Under the pieces are notes generated by a model that was given only the letters and a program-made list of their open reading frames with translations, did no database searches and had not been told where the DNA came from. A program made the translations under genes and the position numbers. 40,702 bases of DNA from JBCFAY01 sp038562375 (lineage in GTDB: Bacteria > Bacillota > Clostridia > Christensenellales > CAG-138). The stretch lies in NCBI GenBank assembly GCA_038562375.1, contig JBCFAY010000028.1, positions 1 to 40,702 on the forward strand, in the 5' to 3' direction. Of this stretch, positions 1-8,071 are shown piece after piece (position 1 is the stretch's first letter; each line of letters begins with the position of its first letter).

Positions 1-36
1 GGGCAACCGCGGCTTTGCGCTACCGGAAATCGCCCG

Positions 37-528
37 TTATTTCGCGGGCATCTCGTTGTATTTCCCGCTCGCCACGTCCTCGACCGCCTGGATGATCTGC
101 TCGTATCCGGTGCAGCGGCAGAGGTTCCCGGAGAGCGCGACGCGGATCTCATCCCTCGTCGGGTGCGGGTTCTTCATCAGGAGCGCTTTGGCGCTCATCA
201 CGAAGCCAGGCGTGCAATAGCCGCACTGGAGCGCGTGGTTGTCGAGGATCGCCTGCTGCACGGGATCGAGCGTCCCGTCGGGCTTCTGAACGCCCTCGAC
301 GGTCATGACGGACTTGCCGCCCACGCTCGCGGCGAGCACCAGGCAGGAGTTGACGGCTTCGCCGTCCACGATGACGGTGCACGCGCCGCATTCGCCGACG
401 CCGCAGCCTTCCTTTGTTCCGGTCAGGCCGCATTCCTCGCGCAGCATGTCGAGCAGGCGGCGGTTCTCGTCGATCTCAACGCTCACGGGCTTGCCGTTTA
501 GTACAAAATTCACGGTGATTTTTTTCAT
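37..528 (-). CDS. Molybdenum hydroxylase small subunit, two [2Fe-2S] clusters
   Basis: Electron-transfer subunit of a xanthine dehydrogenase-family molybdenum hydroxylase; it passes electrons from the molybdenum centre to the FAD subunit. At 163 residues it has the family's usual length. A ferredoxin-like N-terminal domain carries the plant-type cluster cysteines C42, C47, C50 and C62 (motif GCGVGECGAC). The helical C-terminal domain carries C102 and C105 (QCGYCTPGF) and C137 and C139 (GNLCRCTGY). The ATG at 526-528 is chosen because GAGGA lies 7 bases upstream; the in-frame TTG two codons earlier is too close to that site. It is the last gene of a Mo-FAD-FeS operon, 10 bases after the FAD gene. 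The true substrate cannot be read from this subunit. Confidence 0.93.
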   Translation of the reverse strand: MKKITVNFVLNGKPVSVEIDENRRLLDMLREECGLTGTKEGCGVGECGACTVIVDGEAVNSCLVLAASVGGKSVMTVEGVQKPDGTLDPVQQAILDNHALQCGYCTPGFVMSAKALLMKNPHPTRDEIRVALSGNLCRCTGYEQIIQAVEDVASGKYNEMPAK

Positions 529-538
529 AGCCAATTCC

Positions 539-1402
539 TCACAGCGCGGCCGCGGCGGCGAGAGCGCGCTCTACGATCGCCTCAATCGCGGGCTTTTTGT
601 ATTCGGTGGACCAGCGGATGCCGGTGCGCGCGATCATCTCCTCGGAGACCTTGCGGCCGCACTCAGCGAAGAGCTCCTTCGAGGGCGCCTGGCCGATGAG
701 CATCTGTTCGACGGCCTCGACCCTGTCCGGCACCGCGAAGATGCAGCCGGGCGCGAGCCTCGCGTCCTTGATCACGCCGTCTTCGATCTTAAGCGCCGCC
801 GCCGTGTTCAGGCGGGAGATCGCCAAAGCCTTCCTGCGTCCGAGCTTGATAAATGCGGTCCGATACCCGTCGATGCGGTCGAACTCGATGCGCGTCACCA
901 GATCGTCCGGCTTGAGCGTCACCTTGTTCGCGCCGAGGTAAATGTCCTTGACGAGCTCCGTGCGCTCCCCGCCGGACTTGCTCACGATCCGAAGCCGGGC
1001 CGCGAGCGCCACGAACGGCGAAAGCGTATCCGCCGCGGGCGAGCCGTTGCAGATGTTGCCGCCGACCGTGCCGTTGTTGCGGATCTGCGGCGATCCGACC
1101 GTCGACGCCGCGGCCGCGAGGAACGCGGCATGTTCGCGGATGATCTCCGACATGCTCACCTTGGTATGTGAGGTGGCCGCGCCGATGCTGATCCGATCGC
1201 TCAAAACCTCGATGCCTTGGAGTTCTTTGAGCCCGCCCACGTCCATCAGGTACTCGATCTGGGCGAGGCGCTTCGCACCCTCGCGAAGCTGCACCATCAA
1301 ATCGGTGCCTCCCGCGTAGGGTTTAATTTTTCCGGCGTTCCGCTCCATCAGATCAAGAGCCTCCGGTACCGTTTCTGGTTTCAGATAGCTTAGTTTCTGC
1401 AC
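539..1402 (-). CDS. Molybdenum hydroxylase FAD-binding subunit
   Basis: Medium subunit of the same hydroxylase (287 residues), family CO dehydrogenase flavoprotein / XdhB. It takes electrons from the [2Fe-2S] subunit and passes them to NAD or another acceptor. FAD-binding signatures are visible: AGGTDL near residue 31 and TVGGNICNGSPAAD near residues 112-125. The C-terminal 100 residues match the CO_deh_flav_C domain in character. The start codon is GTG at 1400-1402, preceded by GAGGTG. It lies 10 bases downstream of the molybdenum subunit and 10 bases before the Fe-S subunit, so the three are surely co-transcribed. A second, divergent copy of the same trio lies at 23758-27440. Confidence 0.92.
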   Translation of the reverse strand: MQKLSYLKPETVPEALDLMERNAGKIKPYAGGTDLMVQLREGAKRLAQIEYLMDVGGLKELQGIEVLSDRISIGAATSHTKVSMSEIIREHAAFLAAAASTVGSPQIRNNGTVGGNICNGSPAADTLSPFVALAARLRIVSKSGGERTELVKDIYLGANKVTLKPDDLVTRIEFDRIDGYRTAFIKLGRRKALAISRLNTAAALKIEDGVIKDARLAPGCIFAVPDRVEAVEQMLIGQAPSKELFAECGRKVSEEMIARTGIRWSTEYKKPAIEAIVERALAAAAAL

Positions 1403-1412
1403 AATAACACCT

Positions 1413-3770
1413 CTATCTTAGATTCTTCCCAAGCAGTACTTTCTCCAGGTTTGCCGGGTTCTGCCTGATACGTCTGCCGGTTGCGTTGTAGACGGCGTTC
1501 GCGATCGCCGCCCCCACGGATTCCGTCGCCGGTTCGCCGACGCTCTTCGCGCCGAACGTGCCGTTCTCATCGTCGCATTCGAAGATATTGACCCGCATAT
1601 CGGGCATGTCGAGAGCCGTCGGCAGGATATAGCTGTCGAAATTCGGATTTCCGACCTTGCCCTTGTGGACTTCGACCTCCTCCATGACCCCGTAGCCCTG
1701 GCCCATGACGATGCCGCCGTAGACCTGGCCGGTAATCAGCGCCGGGTTGATGGCCGTTCCGACGTCGTGGCTCGCGGTGACCTTGACCACGTCGACATAG
1801 CCCGTGCGCATGTCGACCTCGACCTCCGCGATCACGCAGCCGTATGCGTAGGTGGGGAATGCGCGGCCCTGGCCGGTGTGGTGATCCTGAATGCAGTCGG
1901 GCGGGATAAACCACGCGTAGTTCGACATCTGCATCCCCGTCCAAACCGTCACGCAGGTCACATCCGCGAACGCAACCTTATAGTCGGGATATTCGGGAAT
2001 ATAGAAGAACCCGTCCCTGAGGATGATCTGGTCTTCGTTCTCGATCTTAAGATCGCTTAAAGAGCCTTCCTTTAAACCGCACGCCTCTTCGATCTTCTTG
2101 GTATCGCTGAACTTGCCGATCTTGATCGCGTTGCCGCGCATGATCCTGTTCAGCTCCAGCGCCGCCTTCTTGACCGCCTGCGCGCCCATGACCGTGCCGC
2201 GCGAGGCGACCGTCATGCCCGAGTCGGGGATGCTGTGCGAATCGGTCCCGTAGAACTGCACGTTTTCATACTTGACGCCCAGCGCTTCCGCCGCGATCAT
2301 CGAATAGGCGGTCCGAAGCCCCTGCCCGTTTTCGGCAAGGCCGGAATTGATGAGCACCGATCCGTCCTCGTTGGCGATGACCATGCCTGCGGCCGCATCC
2401 GGCGCCTCGGCGCCGAGGCCGCAGCCGCGGTGCGCGATCGCAAGCCCGATGCCGCGCCGCTTTTCCGTGTCCGTCTGTTTTTTATATTCCCCGTGCTTGC
2501 GCATGTAATCGGTCTGCTCGACGGTGTAATCCATCACTTCCTGAAGGATGACTTTTCCCATCACCGTGCCGGTCGAATTGCGCGTGCCGTTCTTGAGGCA
2601 GTTGATGCGCCGGAATTCGATCTCGTTCATGCCGATCTCTTCGGCGATTTCATCGATAAACTGCTCCTGGGCGTAAAGCAGCGAGGGCGAGCTGTACCCG
2701 CGGAACGCGCCGCTGTGGACGTTGTTGGTGAACACGCCGAACGTGTCGGTCTTGATGTTGTCGATATCGTACGCGCCGGCGCTGTGGACGCTCGCGCGCC
2801 AGTTCATGAACTGCGTCTGGTTGTTGTACGCGCCGGAGTTGTCGATCTGCGTGCCTTCCCACGCGATGATCTTGCCCTCCTTGGTAACGCCCGCCTTATA
2901 ATGGAACTCGAACGGGTGGCGCTTGGAGCTCTCCATAAAGCTCTCCTCGCGGGAGAACACCATCTTGACCGGCTTGCCCGTCAGCTTCGCAAGGACTGCG
3001 GCGCGCCCCGTTATAAGGCCCACGCCCTCCTCCTTGCCGCCGAACGAACCGCCGAGCATCTCCTGTACGAGACGCACCCGGTTGAGCGGCACGCCCAGAG
3101 CGTCCGCCATATAGCGGCGCGTAAAGAACGGGTTCTGCGCGGAGGCATGAGCCGTCATCACGCCGTCGTTCGGGTTCTCATACGCGACGACCGCTTCCGG
3201 CTCGATATAGGAGTGTTCCACGTATTGCGTGGAATACCTGCGTTCGATGATATAATCCGCTTGCGCGAACGCCTTTTCAACGTCGCCTTTGCGGATGCTG
3301 AATTTCGAGGGCGTAAAGATGTTGCCCGGATACTCCTCGTGCAGCTGCGGCGCGCCGGGCTTGAGCGCCTCCTCGATCGTATATACGGCGGGCAGCTCCT
3401 CGTACTCGACCTTGATGGCCTTGAGCGCCTCCTCGACCAGCTCGCGGGTATCCGCCGCAAGGAATGCGACCACGTCGCCGACGTAGAGCACGCGGTCCGT
3501 GACGTACATATAGCTCGCCCAGCTGCGGCATTTCTTCATATTCTTAGCGGTGACGACCGCGCGCACGCCCTCCATCGCCTCGGCGGCCGAGGTATCGATG
3601 CTCACGACCCTGGCGCTCGCAAGATTGCTCCTGAGCATTCCGCCGTAGATCATGCCGGGGAATACGCAATCCGCCGCATAGCGGGCCCTTCCGGTCACCT
3701 TATCCAAACCGTCGATGCGCGGCAGCGATTGATTGATCACGCTAAACTTTTTTTGTCCGTACAATGGCAT
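1413..3770 (-). CDS. Molybdenum hydroxylase large subunit, molybdopterin-binding
   Basis: Catalytic subunit (785 residues) of a xanthine dehydrogenase-family hydroxylase. The N-terminal fold (LPRIDGLDKVTGRARY, residues about 14-30) is the Ald_Xan_dh_C hammerhead domain. The Moco-binding part shows QEMLGGSFGGKEE, GAFRGYSSP and, near the C-terminus, KSVGEPA with the catalytic base Glu. The upstream ATG at 3789-3791 is also open, but the ATG at 3768-3770 has AAGGG 10 bases ahead and gives the family-like N-terminus MPLYGQKK. It heads the operon with the FAD and Fe-S genes. Sequence similarity to the second large subunit (25152-27440) is only family level, so the substrate may differ: a purine, nicotinate or another N-heterocycle. 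The nearby selenium genes suggest a labile selenium ligand on Mo; that is inference. Confidence 0.92.
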   Translation of the reverse strand: MPLYGQKKFSVINQSLPRIDGLDKVTGRARYAADCVFPGMIYGGMLRSNLASARVVSIDTSAAEAMEGVRAVVTAKNMKKCRSWASYMYVTDRVLYVGDVVAFLAADTRELVEEALKAIKVEYEELPAVYTIEEALKPGAPQLHEEYPGNIFTPSKFSIRKGDVEKAFAQADYIIERRYSTQYVEHSYIEPEAVVAYENPNDGVMTAHASAQNPFFTRRYMADALGVPLNRVRLVQEMLGGSFGGKEEGVGLITGRAAVLAKLTGKPVKMVFSREESFMESSKRHPFEFHYKAGVTKEGKIIAWEGTQIDNSGAYNNQTQFMNWRASVHSAGAYDIDNIKTDTFGVFTNNVHSGAFRGYSSPSLLYAQEQFIDEIAEEIGMNEIEFRRINCLKNGTRNSTGTVMGKVILQEVMDYTVEQTDYMRKHGEYKKQTDTEKRRGIGLAIAHRGCGLGAEAPDAAAGMVIANEDGSVLINSGLAENGQGLRTAYSMIAAEALGVKYENVQFYGTDSHSIPDSGMTVASRGTVMGAQAVKKAALELNRIMRGNAIKIGKFSDTKKIEEACGLKEGSLSDLKIENEDQIILRDGFFYIPEYPDYKVAFADVTCVTVWTGMQMSNYAWFIPPDCIQDHHTGQGRAFPTYAYGCVIAEVEVDMRTGYVDVVKVTASHDVGTAINPALITGQVYGGIVMGQGYGVMEEVEVHKGKVGNPNFDSYILPTALDMPDMRVNIFECDDENGTFGAKSVGEPATESVGAAIANAVYNATGRRIRQNPANLEKVLLGKNLR

Positions 3771-3820
3771 AGCGTTGCGTCCCTTCTCCATGAAAATGAT
3801 TTCCCAATTAGCCTACTATT

Positions 3821-3849
3821 ATTATATCAGTATTCATGCGCTCTGCCAA
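3821..3849 (-). promoter_or_regulatory. Promoter of the first molybdenum hydroxylase operon
   Basis: On the minus strand TTGGCA (3844-3849) and TATAAT (3821-3826) are separated by 17 bases, a near-consensus sigma-A promoter about 50 bases upstream of the large-subunit start. Just upstream (3861-3886 on plus) the pentamer CGTTC occurs three times with starts at 3861, 3873 and 3882, a possible regulator site. Confidence 0.75.
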
Positions 3850-3968
3850 TGGGAAGCTTCCGTTCACGGCGTCGTTCAGCACGTTCGGCCAGGCGCATCG
3901 TCTGTACATTCATCGTTGGATCATTCCAAGAAAAGTCCCCGCTCGTGGGCGTTTTCAGCGTTTGAATG

Positions 3969-3992
3969 CGTTATTCTTTTTAAAATAATTCG
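3969..3992. promoter_or_regulatory. Weak ModE-box-like site upstream of the hydroxylase operon
   Basis: CGTTAT, 12 bases, then AATTCG. The left arm with its flank (GCGTTATTCT, 3968-3977) is identical to the reverse complement of the right arm of the ModE-like box at 15259-15281; the right arm matches poorly. It lies about 120 bases upstream of the operon's -35, so it would suit activation rather than repression. Offered as a weak candidate only. Confidence 0.3.
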
Positions 3993-4004
3993 CCAATTTA
4001 TGAC

Positions 4005-4033
4005 TCTGTCTGCGGGCAAAGCCCGCAGACAGA
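4005..4033. terminator. Perfect 13-bp hairpin between ygeW and the hydroxylase operon
   Basis: The arms at 4005-4017 and 4021-4033 are exact reverse complements around the loop AAA (stem TCTGTCTGCGGGC). It sits 35 bases past the ygeW stop codon. There is no T-run directly after it on either strand, so it is either a poor intrinsic terminator or a 3'-end stabilising hairpin for ygeW mRNA. Confidence 0.5.
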
Positions 4034-4067
4034 ATTGTGAAAACTATGAAACTTTTTTCGAAGATGC

Positions 4068-5066
4068 TTATCTCCTAGCCGCAACGTTGCCCATGGTGAG
4101 CGCCATGAGGGCCTTGATGGTGTGCATCCTGTTCTCGGCTTCGTCGTACAGCACGGAGTGCGGGCCGTCCATAACTTCGCTCGTGACCTCGATGTCGCGG
4201 TCGGCGGGCATGCAGTGCATGTAGATCGAATCCCTCTTGGCGAGGCTCATGCGGCGGGCGTCGACCACCCAGCCGGGGTTCTGGTTGATCATCTCGACGC
4301 CGGTCTTCTCGTCGTCGCCGACGGTCATGATCGGGCCCCAGCCCTTCGCGTACACGATATCGGCATCCTTGCAGGCCTCGTCCATATCGTTGACGATTTC
4401 GAACTTGGAACCGTAGCGCTCGGCGTTGTCCCGGGCCATCTTGAGCGCTTCGGGCATGAGCTCGAATCCCTTGGGGTGCGCGAGCGTGACGTCGAGGCCG
4501 AAGCGCGGCATCAGCGTTACGAGGGACTGCGCCATGGACAGCGGGCGCATATAGTTGCCGGCGGAGGTCCAGGAAATGACGAATTTACGGCCCTTAAGCT
4601 CGTTGTGGAACTTCTCCTTGATGGTGAACAGGTCCGCGATGGACTGCGTGGGATGCCACAGGTCGCACTGCATGTTGTACACGGGGATCTTGGAATACTT
4701 CGCGAGTTCCTGCATCCACTTGTGGCCGTTCACGAAGGTGTTGCGCACGCCGATGCCGTGACCCATGCGGGAGAGAACCTCGATGGTGTCCTTCGGGGTC
4801 TCGCCGTGGTCGATCTGGGTGGCCTTCGGGGTCAGGTAGTTGCCGTGGCCGCCGAGCTGCGTGATACCGCATTCGAAAGCGTTACGGGTACGGGTGGATT
4901 CCTCAAAGAACAGCATGAACAGGGACTTGTTCTTCAGCCATTCGGTATCAAGATCCAGCGCATAGCGCATTTTAAGCTCGGACGCGACAGCGAACAAAGT
5001 TTCAAGTTCCTCGTTGGTCCAATCCTGCTCGCAAAGAAAATGTTTGCCCTTCATGATGGTCTGCAT
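4068..5066 (-). CDS. ygeW: YgeW-like knotted carbamoyltransferase
   Basis: Member of the aspartate/ornithine carbamoyltransferase superfamily (332 residues). The carbamoyl-phosphate loop ESTRTRNAFE is near residue 56, a PTQS motif (WHPTQSIADLF) follows, then RFGLDVTLAHPKG, as in E. coli YgeW, and CMPADRD in the place of the HCLP motif. The protein is shorter than E. coli YgeW (about 396), so it may be a sister group; its physiological substrate is unknown to me. In purine degraders such enzymes are thought to move a carbamoyl group from a ureido intermediate towards carbamoyl phosphate and ATP. The start has GAAGGAG 7 bases upstream. It is divergent from ygeY, which supports a shared role in the purine pathway. 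Confidence 0.75.
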   Translation of the reverse strand: MQTIMKGKHFLCEQDWTNEELETLFAVASELKMRYALDLDTEWLKNKSLFMLFFEESTRTRNAFECGITQLGGHGNYLTPKATQIDHGETPKDTIEVLSRMGHGIGVRNTFVNGHKWMQELAKYSKIPVYNMQCDLWHPTQSIADLFTIKEKFHNELKGRKFVISWTSAGNYMRPLSMAQSLVTLMPRFGLDVTLAHPKGFELMPEALKMARDNAERYGSKFEIVNDMDEACKDADIVYAKGWGPIMTVGDDEKTGVEMINQNPGWVVDARRMSLAKRDSIYMHCMPADRDIEVTSEVMDGPHSVLYDEAENRMHTIKALMALTMGNVAARR

Positions 5067-5133
5067 AGTCGTGCTCCTTCGTCAAAATGATTTTTTGATA
5101 CTTTAGGGCAATGGGCTTGCCCCGTCTCAACAT

Positions 5134-5162
5134 AGTATACTGTATTTTCCCGCCGGGCACAA
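5134..5162 (-). promoter_or_regulatory. Promoter of ygeW
   Basis: On the minus strand TTGTGC (5157-5162) and TATACT (5134-5139) are 17 bases apart. The leader then carries a hairpin, GGGCAA (5106-5111) against TTGCCC (5117-5122), about 50 bases before the start codon. Confidence 0.7.
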
Positions 5163-5218
5163 CCCCACTTTTTCTTAGAAATATCGCATATTATAAATAA
5201 ATATATCACCTTTGCCGC

Positions 5219-5248
5219 TTGAGTTTAATACCGTTATCGCGGTATAAT
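5219..5248 (+). promoter_or_regulatory. Promoter of ygeY-hydA with a palindrome in the spacer
   Basis: TTGAGT (5219-5224) and TATAAT (5243-5248) are 18 bases apart. Within the spacer and running into the -10 is the inverted repeat ATACCG (5228-5233), 6 bases, CGGTAT (5240-5245), well placed for a repressor that senses a purine product. No regulator for it is visible in the window. Confidence 0.65.
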
Positions 5249-5322
5249 CTAAGGACAGTTTGAGCTGTGCTTTCGCATCCTGCGATTATGCAACAAATTT
5301 TCAACAAAGGAGAGTTTCATCC

Positions 5323-6528
5323 ATGATTTCAACCCAACAGGCCCTTGCACAAATTAAGGAATACATCCAAAACAGCGAGGCTGAAATCGTCAAGTTCTTG
5401 TCCGATTTCATCGCGATAAACAGCGTAACCTATCACGAGGGGGACGCGGTCCGCTTTTTGGCGAATAAAATGAAGGAATTCGGCTTCGACGAAGTAAGGA
5501 TCGACCCGGTCGGCAACGTATTGGGCCGCGTCGGCAGCGGCAAGACCGTATTCCTGTACGACGCCCACATCGATACCGTCGAGCCCGGCGACCCGAAGGA
5601 CTGGGGCTTTAATCCGCTGGAGGCCAAGGTTGAAAACGGCGTGATCGCCGGCCGCGGCGCGATCGACGACAAGGGCTGCCTCGCGGGCATCACCTTCGCC
5701 GGAAAAGCGCTGAAGGCTTTGGGCCTTGACAAGGACTTCACGCTCTGGGTCTCCGGCTCCATCTCCGAGGAGGATGTGGAGGGTTCCTGCGTGGACGCCA
5801 TGATGCGCGAAGCCCCCGATATTAAGCCGGATTATATCCTAGTCGCCGAATCGAGCGACGGACGCATCATGCGCGGGCATAAGGGCCGCGCGCTCATACG
5901 CATCACCGTCCCCGGAAAGTGCGCGCACGCGAGCGCGGCCTGGCGCGGCGACAACGCGCTCATCAAGGCGCTCCCGATCATCGACAAGATCGACAAGTTC
6001 AACGATTTCGTCGAGGATCCGTTCCTCGGCAAGGGCACGATCGAGGTCACGGACGTCAAGTGCAAGACCCCGTCGCTCAACACCATCCCGGGCGAAGCCG
6101 TCATCACCTGCGACCGCCGCATCTCCTGCGGGGAGAGCATACAGGATCTGCTGGACGAGGTCAAGCCCTTCTTTAAGGAGATCCCCGGCGTCGTAGCCGA
6201 GATCGATACCGAGAAGGTCACCACCTACACCGGCTACGACATCACCTGCGTCGATTACTTCCCGTCCTGGGTCGTGGAGGAAAAGCATCCGCTGATCGAA
6301 GCGGGCAAGGAAGCCTATAAGGGCCTGTTCGGCAAGGATCCCGTCGTGACCAAATGGGATTTCTGCACGAACGCGACGCATCTGTGCGGGCGCATGGGCA
6401 TCCCGAGCATCGGTTTCGGCCCGGGCGACAGCAGCCTTTGCCATTCGAGCGACGACAAGGTGCCCATCGGCGAGCTTCTCGAGGCCATCACGTTCTACGC
6501 GGCGCTCCCGCTGTTTGCATCGAAATAA
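5323..6528 (+). CDS. ygeY: YgeY family selenium metabolism-linked hydrolase (M20 peptidase fold)
   Basis: Zinc-dependent M20-family amidohydrolase/peptidase (401 residues, normal for YgeY). Metal-site motifs are visible: DAHIDTVE near residue 81, GRGAIDDKG near residue 112, SISEEDVEG near residue 148, and a C-terminal CHSSDD. The dimerisation (lid) domain lies about 190-300. The ATG at 5323 has AAAGGAG about 10 bases upstream; the open frame extends back to 5260, but no site supports an earlier start. YgeY-family proteins occur with selenium-dependent molybdenum hydroxylases and in gut-bacterial urate-degradation clusters; the likely role is hydrolysis of an amide or ureido intermediate of purine breakdown. 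It precedes hydA by 97 bases. Confidence 0.88.
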   Translation: MISTQQALAQIKEYIQNSEAEIVKFLSDFIAINSVTYHEGDAVRFLANKMKEFGFDEVRIDPVGNVLGRVGSGKTVFLYDAHIDTVEPGDPKDWGFNPLEAKVENGVIAGRGAIDDKGCLAGITFAGKALKALGLDKDFTLWVSGSISEEDVEGSCVDAMMREAPDIKPDYILVAESSDGRIMRGHKGRALIRITVPGKCAHASAAWRGDNALIKALPIIDKIDKFNDFVEDPFLGKGTIEVTDVKCKTPSLNTIPGEAVITCDRRISCGESIQDLLDEVKPFFKEIPGVVAEIDTEKVTTYTGYDITCVDYFPSWVVEEKHPLIEAGKEAYKGLFGKDPVVTKWDFCTNATHLCGRMGIPSIGFGPGDSSLCHSSDDKVPIGELLEAITFYAALPLFASK

Positions 6529-6540
6529 AACATGAAGCGA

Positions 6541-6572
6541 TTGGGCGCGGTCAAGCTTTTGGCCGCGCCCAA
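6541..6572 (+). other. Perfect 10-bp hairpin between ygeY and hydA
   Basis: TTGGGCGCGG (6541-6550) pairs exactly with CCGCGCCCAA (6563-6572) around a 12-base loop. No T-run follows, so it is more likely an mRNA-processing or stability element than a terminator. It may set different levels of YgeY and HydA. Confidence 0.5.
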
Positions 6573-6625
6573 CCTCATCGAAAACCTTAGGCGTTTCGAA
6601 AATCAGGCGGAACAAGGAGGCAACC

Positions 6626-7990
6626 ATGGCAACGATCATAAAAGGCGGACAGGTGGTCCTGGAAAGCGGCGTGCAAACGCTCGATATCGCCGTCGAAGGG
6701 GAGCATATCCTCGCGCTGGGCGAAAATCTGCCCGTTAAAGACGGCGACGCCGTCATCGATGCGGCCGGCCGCATCGTACTGCCCGGCGTCATCGACTCGC
6801 ACGTGCATTTTAATATGCAGACCGCATCGGGTGGCCGCAATGCCGACGATTTCGTTACCGGCTCGGCCTGCGCGGCGGTTTCCGGCGTCACGACGGTCGT
6901 GGATTTCGCCGGGCCGCAGGAGAACAGGACGCTTCCCGAGGCGCTGCTTTCGCGCGCGGAGGAAGCCAAGGGCAATTGCTATACCGATTATTCCTTCCAC
7001 ATGGAGATCACCAACGAGTGCCCGATCGATTTTAAAGAGATCGCGCTCTTGCCCGCCGCAGGCATCCGCGCGCTGAAGATCTACACCACCTACGGGAAGA
7101 CGGAGCTTCCCGCCGAGCGCCTTCCGGCCCTCTTTGAGGCGGCGGCGGAAGCGGACATGATCACGCTCGTGCACGCGGAGGATAACGACATCATTCTGGC
7201 CACGCGCGAGCTTTTTAAGGCGACCGGCCGCACGCAGGCGAAATTCCACGGCGAGAGCCGCCCCATCGCCGCGGAAGCCTCCGCCATCCGCAAGATCCTT
7301 CCGCTCGCGCAGAAGGCGGGCGCACAGATCATCATCGCGCACATCTCCTCGGGCGAGGGCGCGAATCTCGTCGCCAAGGCGCGCGCCGCCGGCCAGAAGG
7401 TCTACGGCGAGACCTGCCCGCATTACCTTTTGCTCACCGACGAATGTTACCAGATGGAAGACCCGCAGCGCTTCATCATGACGCCGCCGCTGCGCAGGAG
7501 CGCGGACAACGAGCAGCTTTGGGCGAGCGTAGTTTCCGGCGACATCGATAAAATCTCCACCGACCACTGCCCGTTCAAGCTCTCGGACAAGATCGCGGTC
7601 GACAGCTGCTTTGAAGCGATTCCCGGCATCGGCGGCACCGAGACGCTCCTGCCGCTGATGTTCTATGAAGGGTACCTCAAGGGACGGCTCTCGCTCCTCG
7701 AGCTCTCCAAGCGGCTTTCCCTCGCCGCCGCCAAGCTCTACGGCCTGTACCCGCAAAAGGGCGTGATCGCCGTCGGCAGCGACGCCGACCTCGTGATCGT
7801 CGACCCGAACGAGGAGTACGCGATCACCGCCGACCGCTACCCGAGCAGGGCGGGCTACACCGTGTACGAAGGCCGCCGCGTCAAAGGCCTGCCCAAGCTC
7901 ACGATGCTCCGCGGCGAAATCATCGCGCGCGACGGGAAGATCGTGGCGGGATGCAAGCAGGGGCGTTTCGTTAAAGCATCGCAAAAGTGA
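6626..7990 (+). CDS. hydA: Dihydropyrimidinase/hydantoinase (HydA/YgeZ-like)
   Basis: Binuclear-zinc cyclic amidohydrolase (454 residues) that opens hydantoin or dihydropyrimidine rings. Catalytic features: DSHVHF (residues about 57-62), the carbamylated lysine in ALKIYTTYG near residue 152, histidines in LVHAED and IAHISS, and the aspartate in ISTDHCPF near residue 312. E. coli YgeZ/HyuA, the same family, lies in the ygeW-ygeY purine cluster, so ring opening of a purine-derived hydantoin is the likely job. The start has AAGGAGG 5 bases upstream. Its TGA stop lies inside a perfect palindrome (7979-8008) shared with the cysteine desulfurase gene end. Confidence 0.9.
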   Translation: MATIIKGGQVVLESGVQTLDIAVEGEHILALGENLPVKDGDAVIDAAGRIVLPGVIDSHVHFNMQTASGGRNADDFVTGSACAAVSGVTTVVDFAGPQENRTLPEALLSRAEEAKGNCYTDYSFHMEITNECPIDFKEIALLPAAGIRALKIYTTYGKTELPAERLPALFEAAAEADMITLVHAEDNDIILATRELFKATGRTQAKFHGESRPIAAEASAIRKILPLAQKAGAQIIIAHISSGEGANLVAKARAAGQKVYGETCPHYLLLTDECYQMEDPQRFIMTPPLRRSADNEQLWASVVSGDIDKISTDHCPFKLSDKIAVDSCFEAIPGIGGTETLLPLMFYEGYLKGRLSLLELSKRLSLAAAKLYGLYPQKGVIAVGSDADLVIVDPNEEYAITADRYPSRAGYTVYEGRRVKGLPKLTMLRGEIIARDGKIVAGCKQGRFVKASQK

Positions 7991-8008
7991 CTTGCGTCAC
8001 TTTTGCGA
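7979..8008 (+). terminator. Palindrome containing the hydA stop codon
   Basis: A perfect 13-bp stem, TCGCAAAAGTGAC (7979-7991) against 7996-8008, with loop TTGC. The hydA stop codon (7988-7990) is in the left arm. The TTTT within the right arm is not a classical U-tract. The same element, with compensating changes, ends the cysteine desulfurase gene (19640-19667), so it is a dispersed repeat that may act in 3'-end formation. Confidence 0.6.
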
Positions 8009-8019
8009 AATGCCGCGCA

Positions 8020-8052
8020 AAACGGCGCCGTTCCTTCGGAGCGGCGCCGTTT
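8020..8052. terminator. Bidirectional terminator between hydA and rpiB
   Basis: AAACGGCGCCG (8020-8030) pairs perfectly with CGGCGCCGTTT (8042-8052) around a loop that contains TTCG. Terminal A and T runs on both sides and its position between convergent genes support a two-way terminator. Confidence 0.7.
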
Positions 8053-8071
8053 AACATGCTTTGGTCCGGTT

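Noticed and set aside
2235..3965. Long plus-strand open frame opposite the first Mo subunit
   Set aside because: Codon-shadow of a G+C-rich real gene; no ribosome binding site, no recognisable domain, and it runs through the promoter of the real operon. The same applies to 25656-27278, 35589-37328 and 37900-39567.
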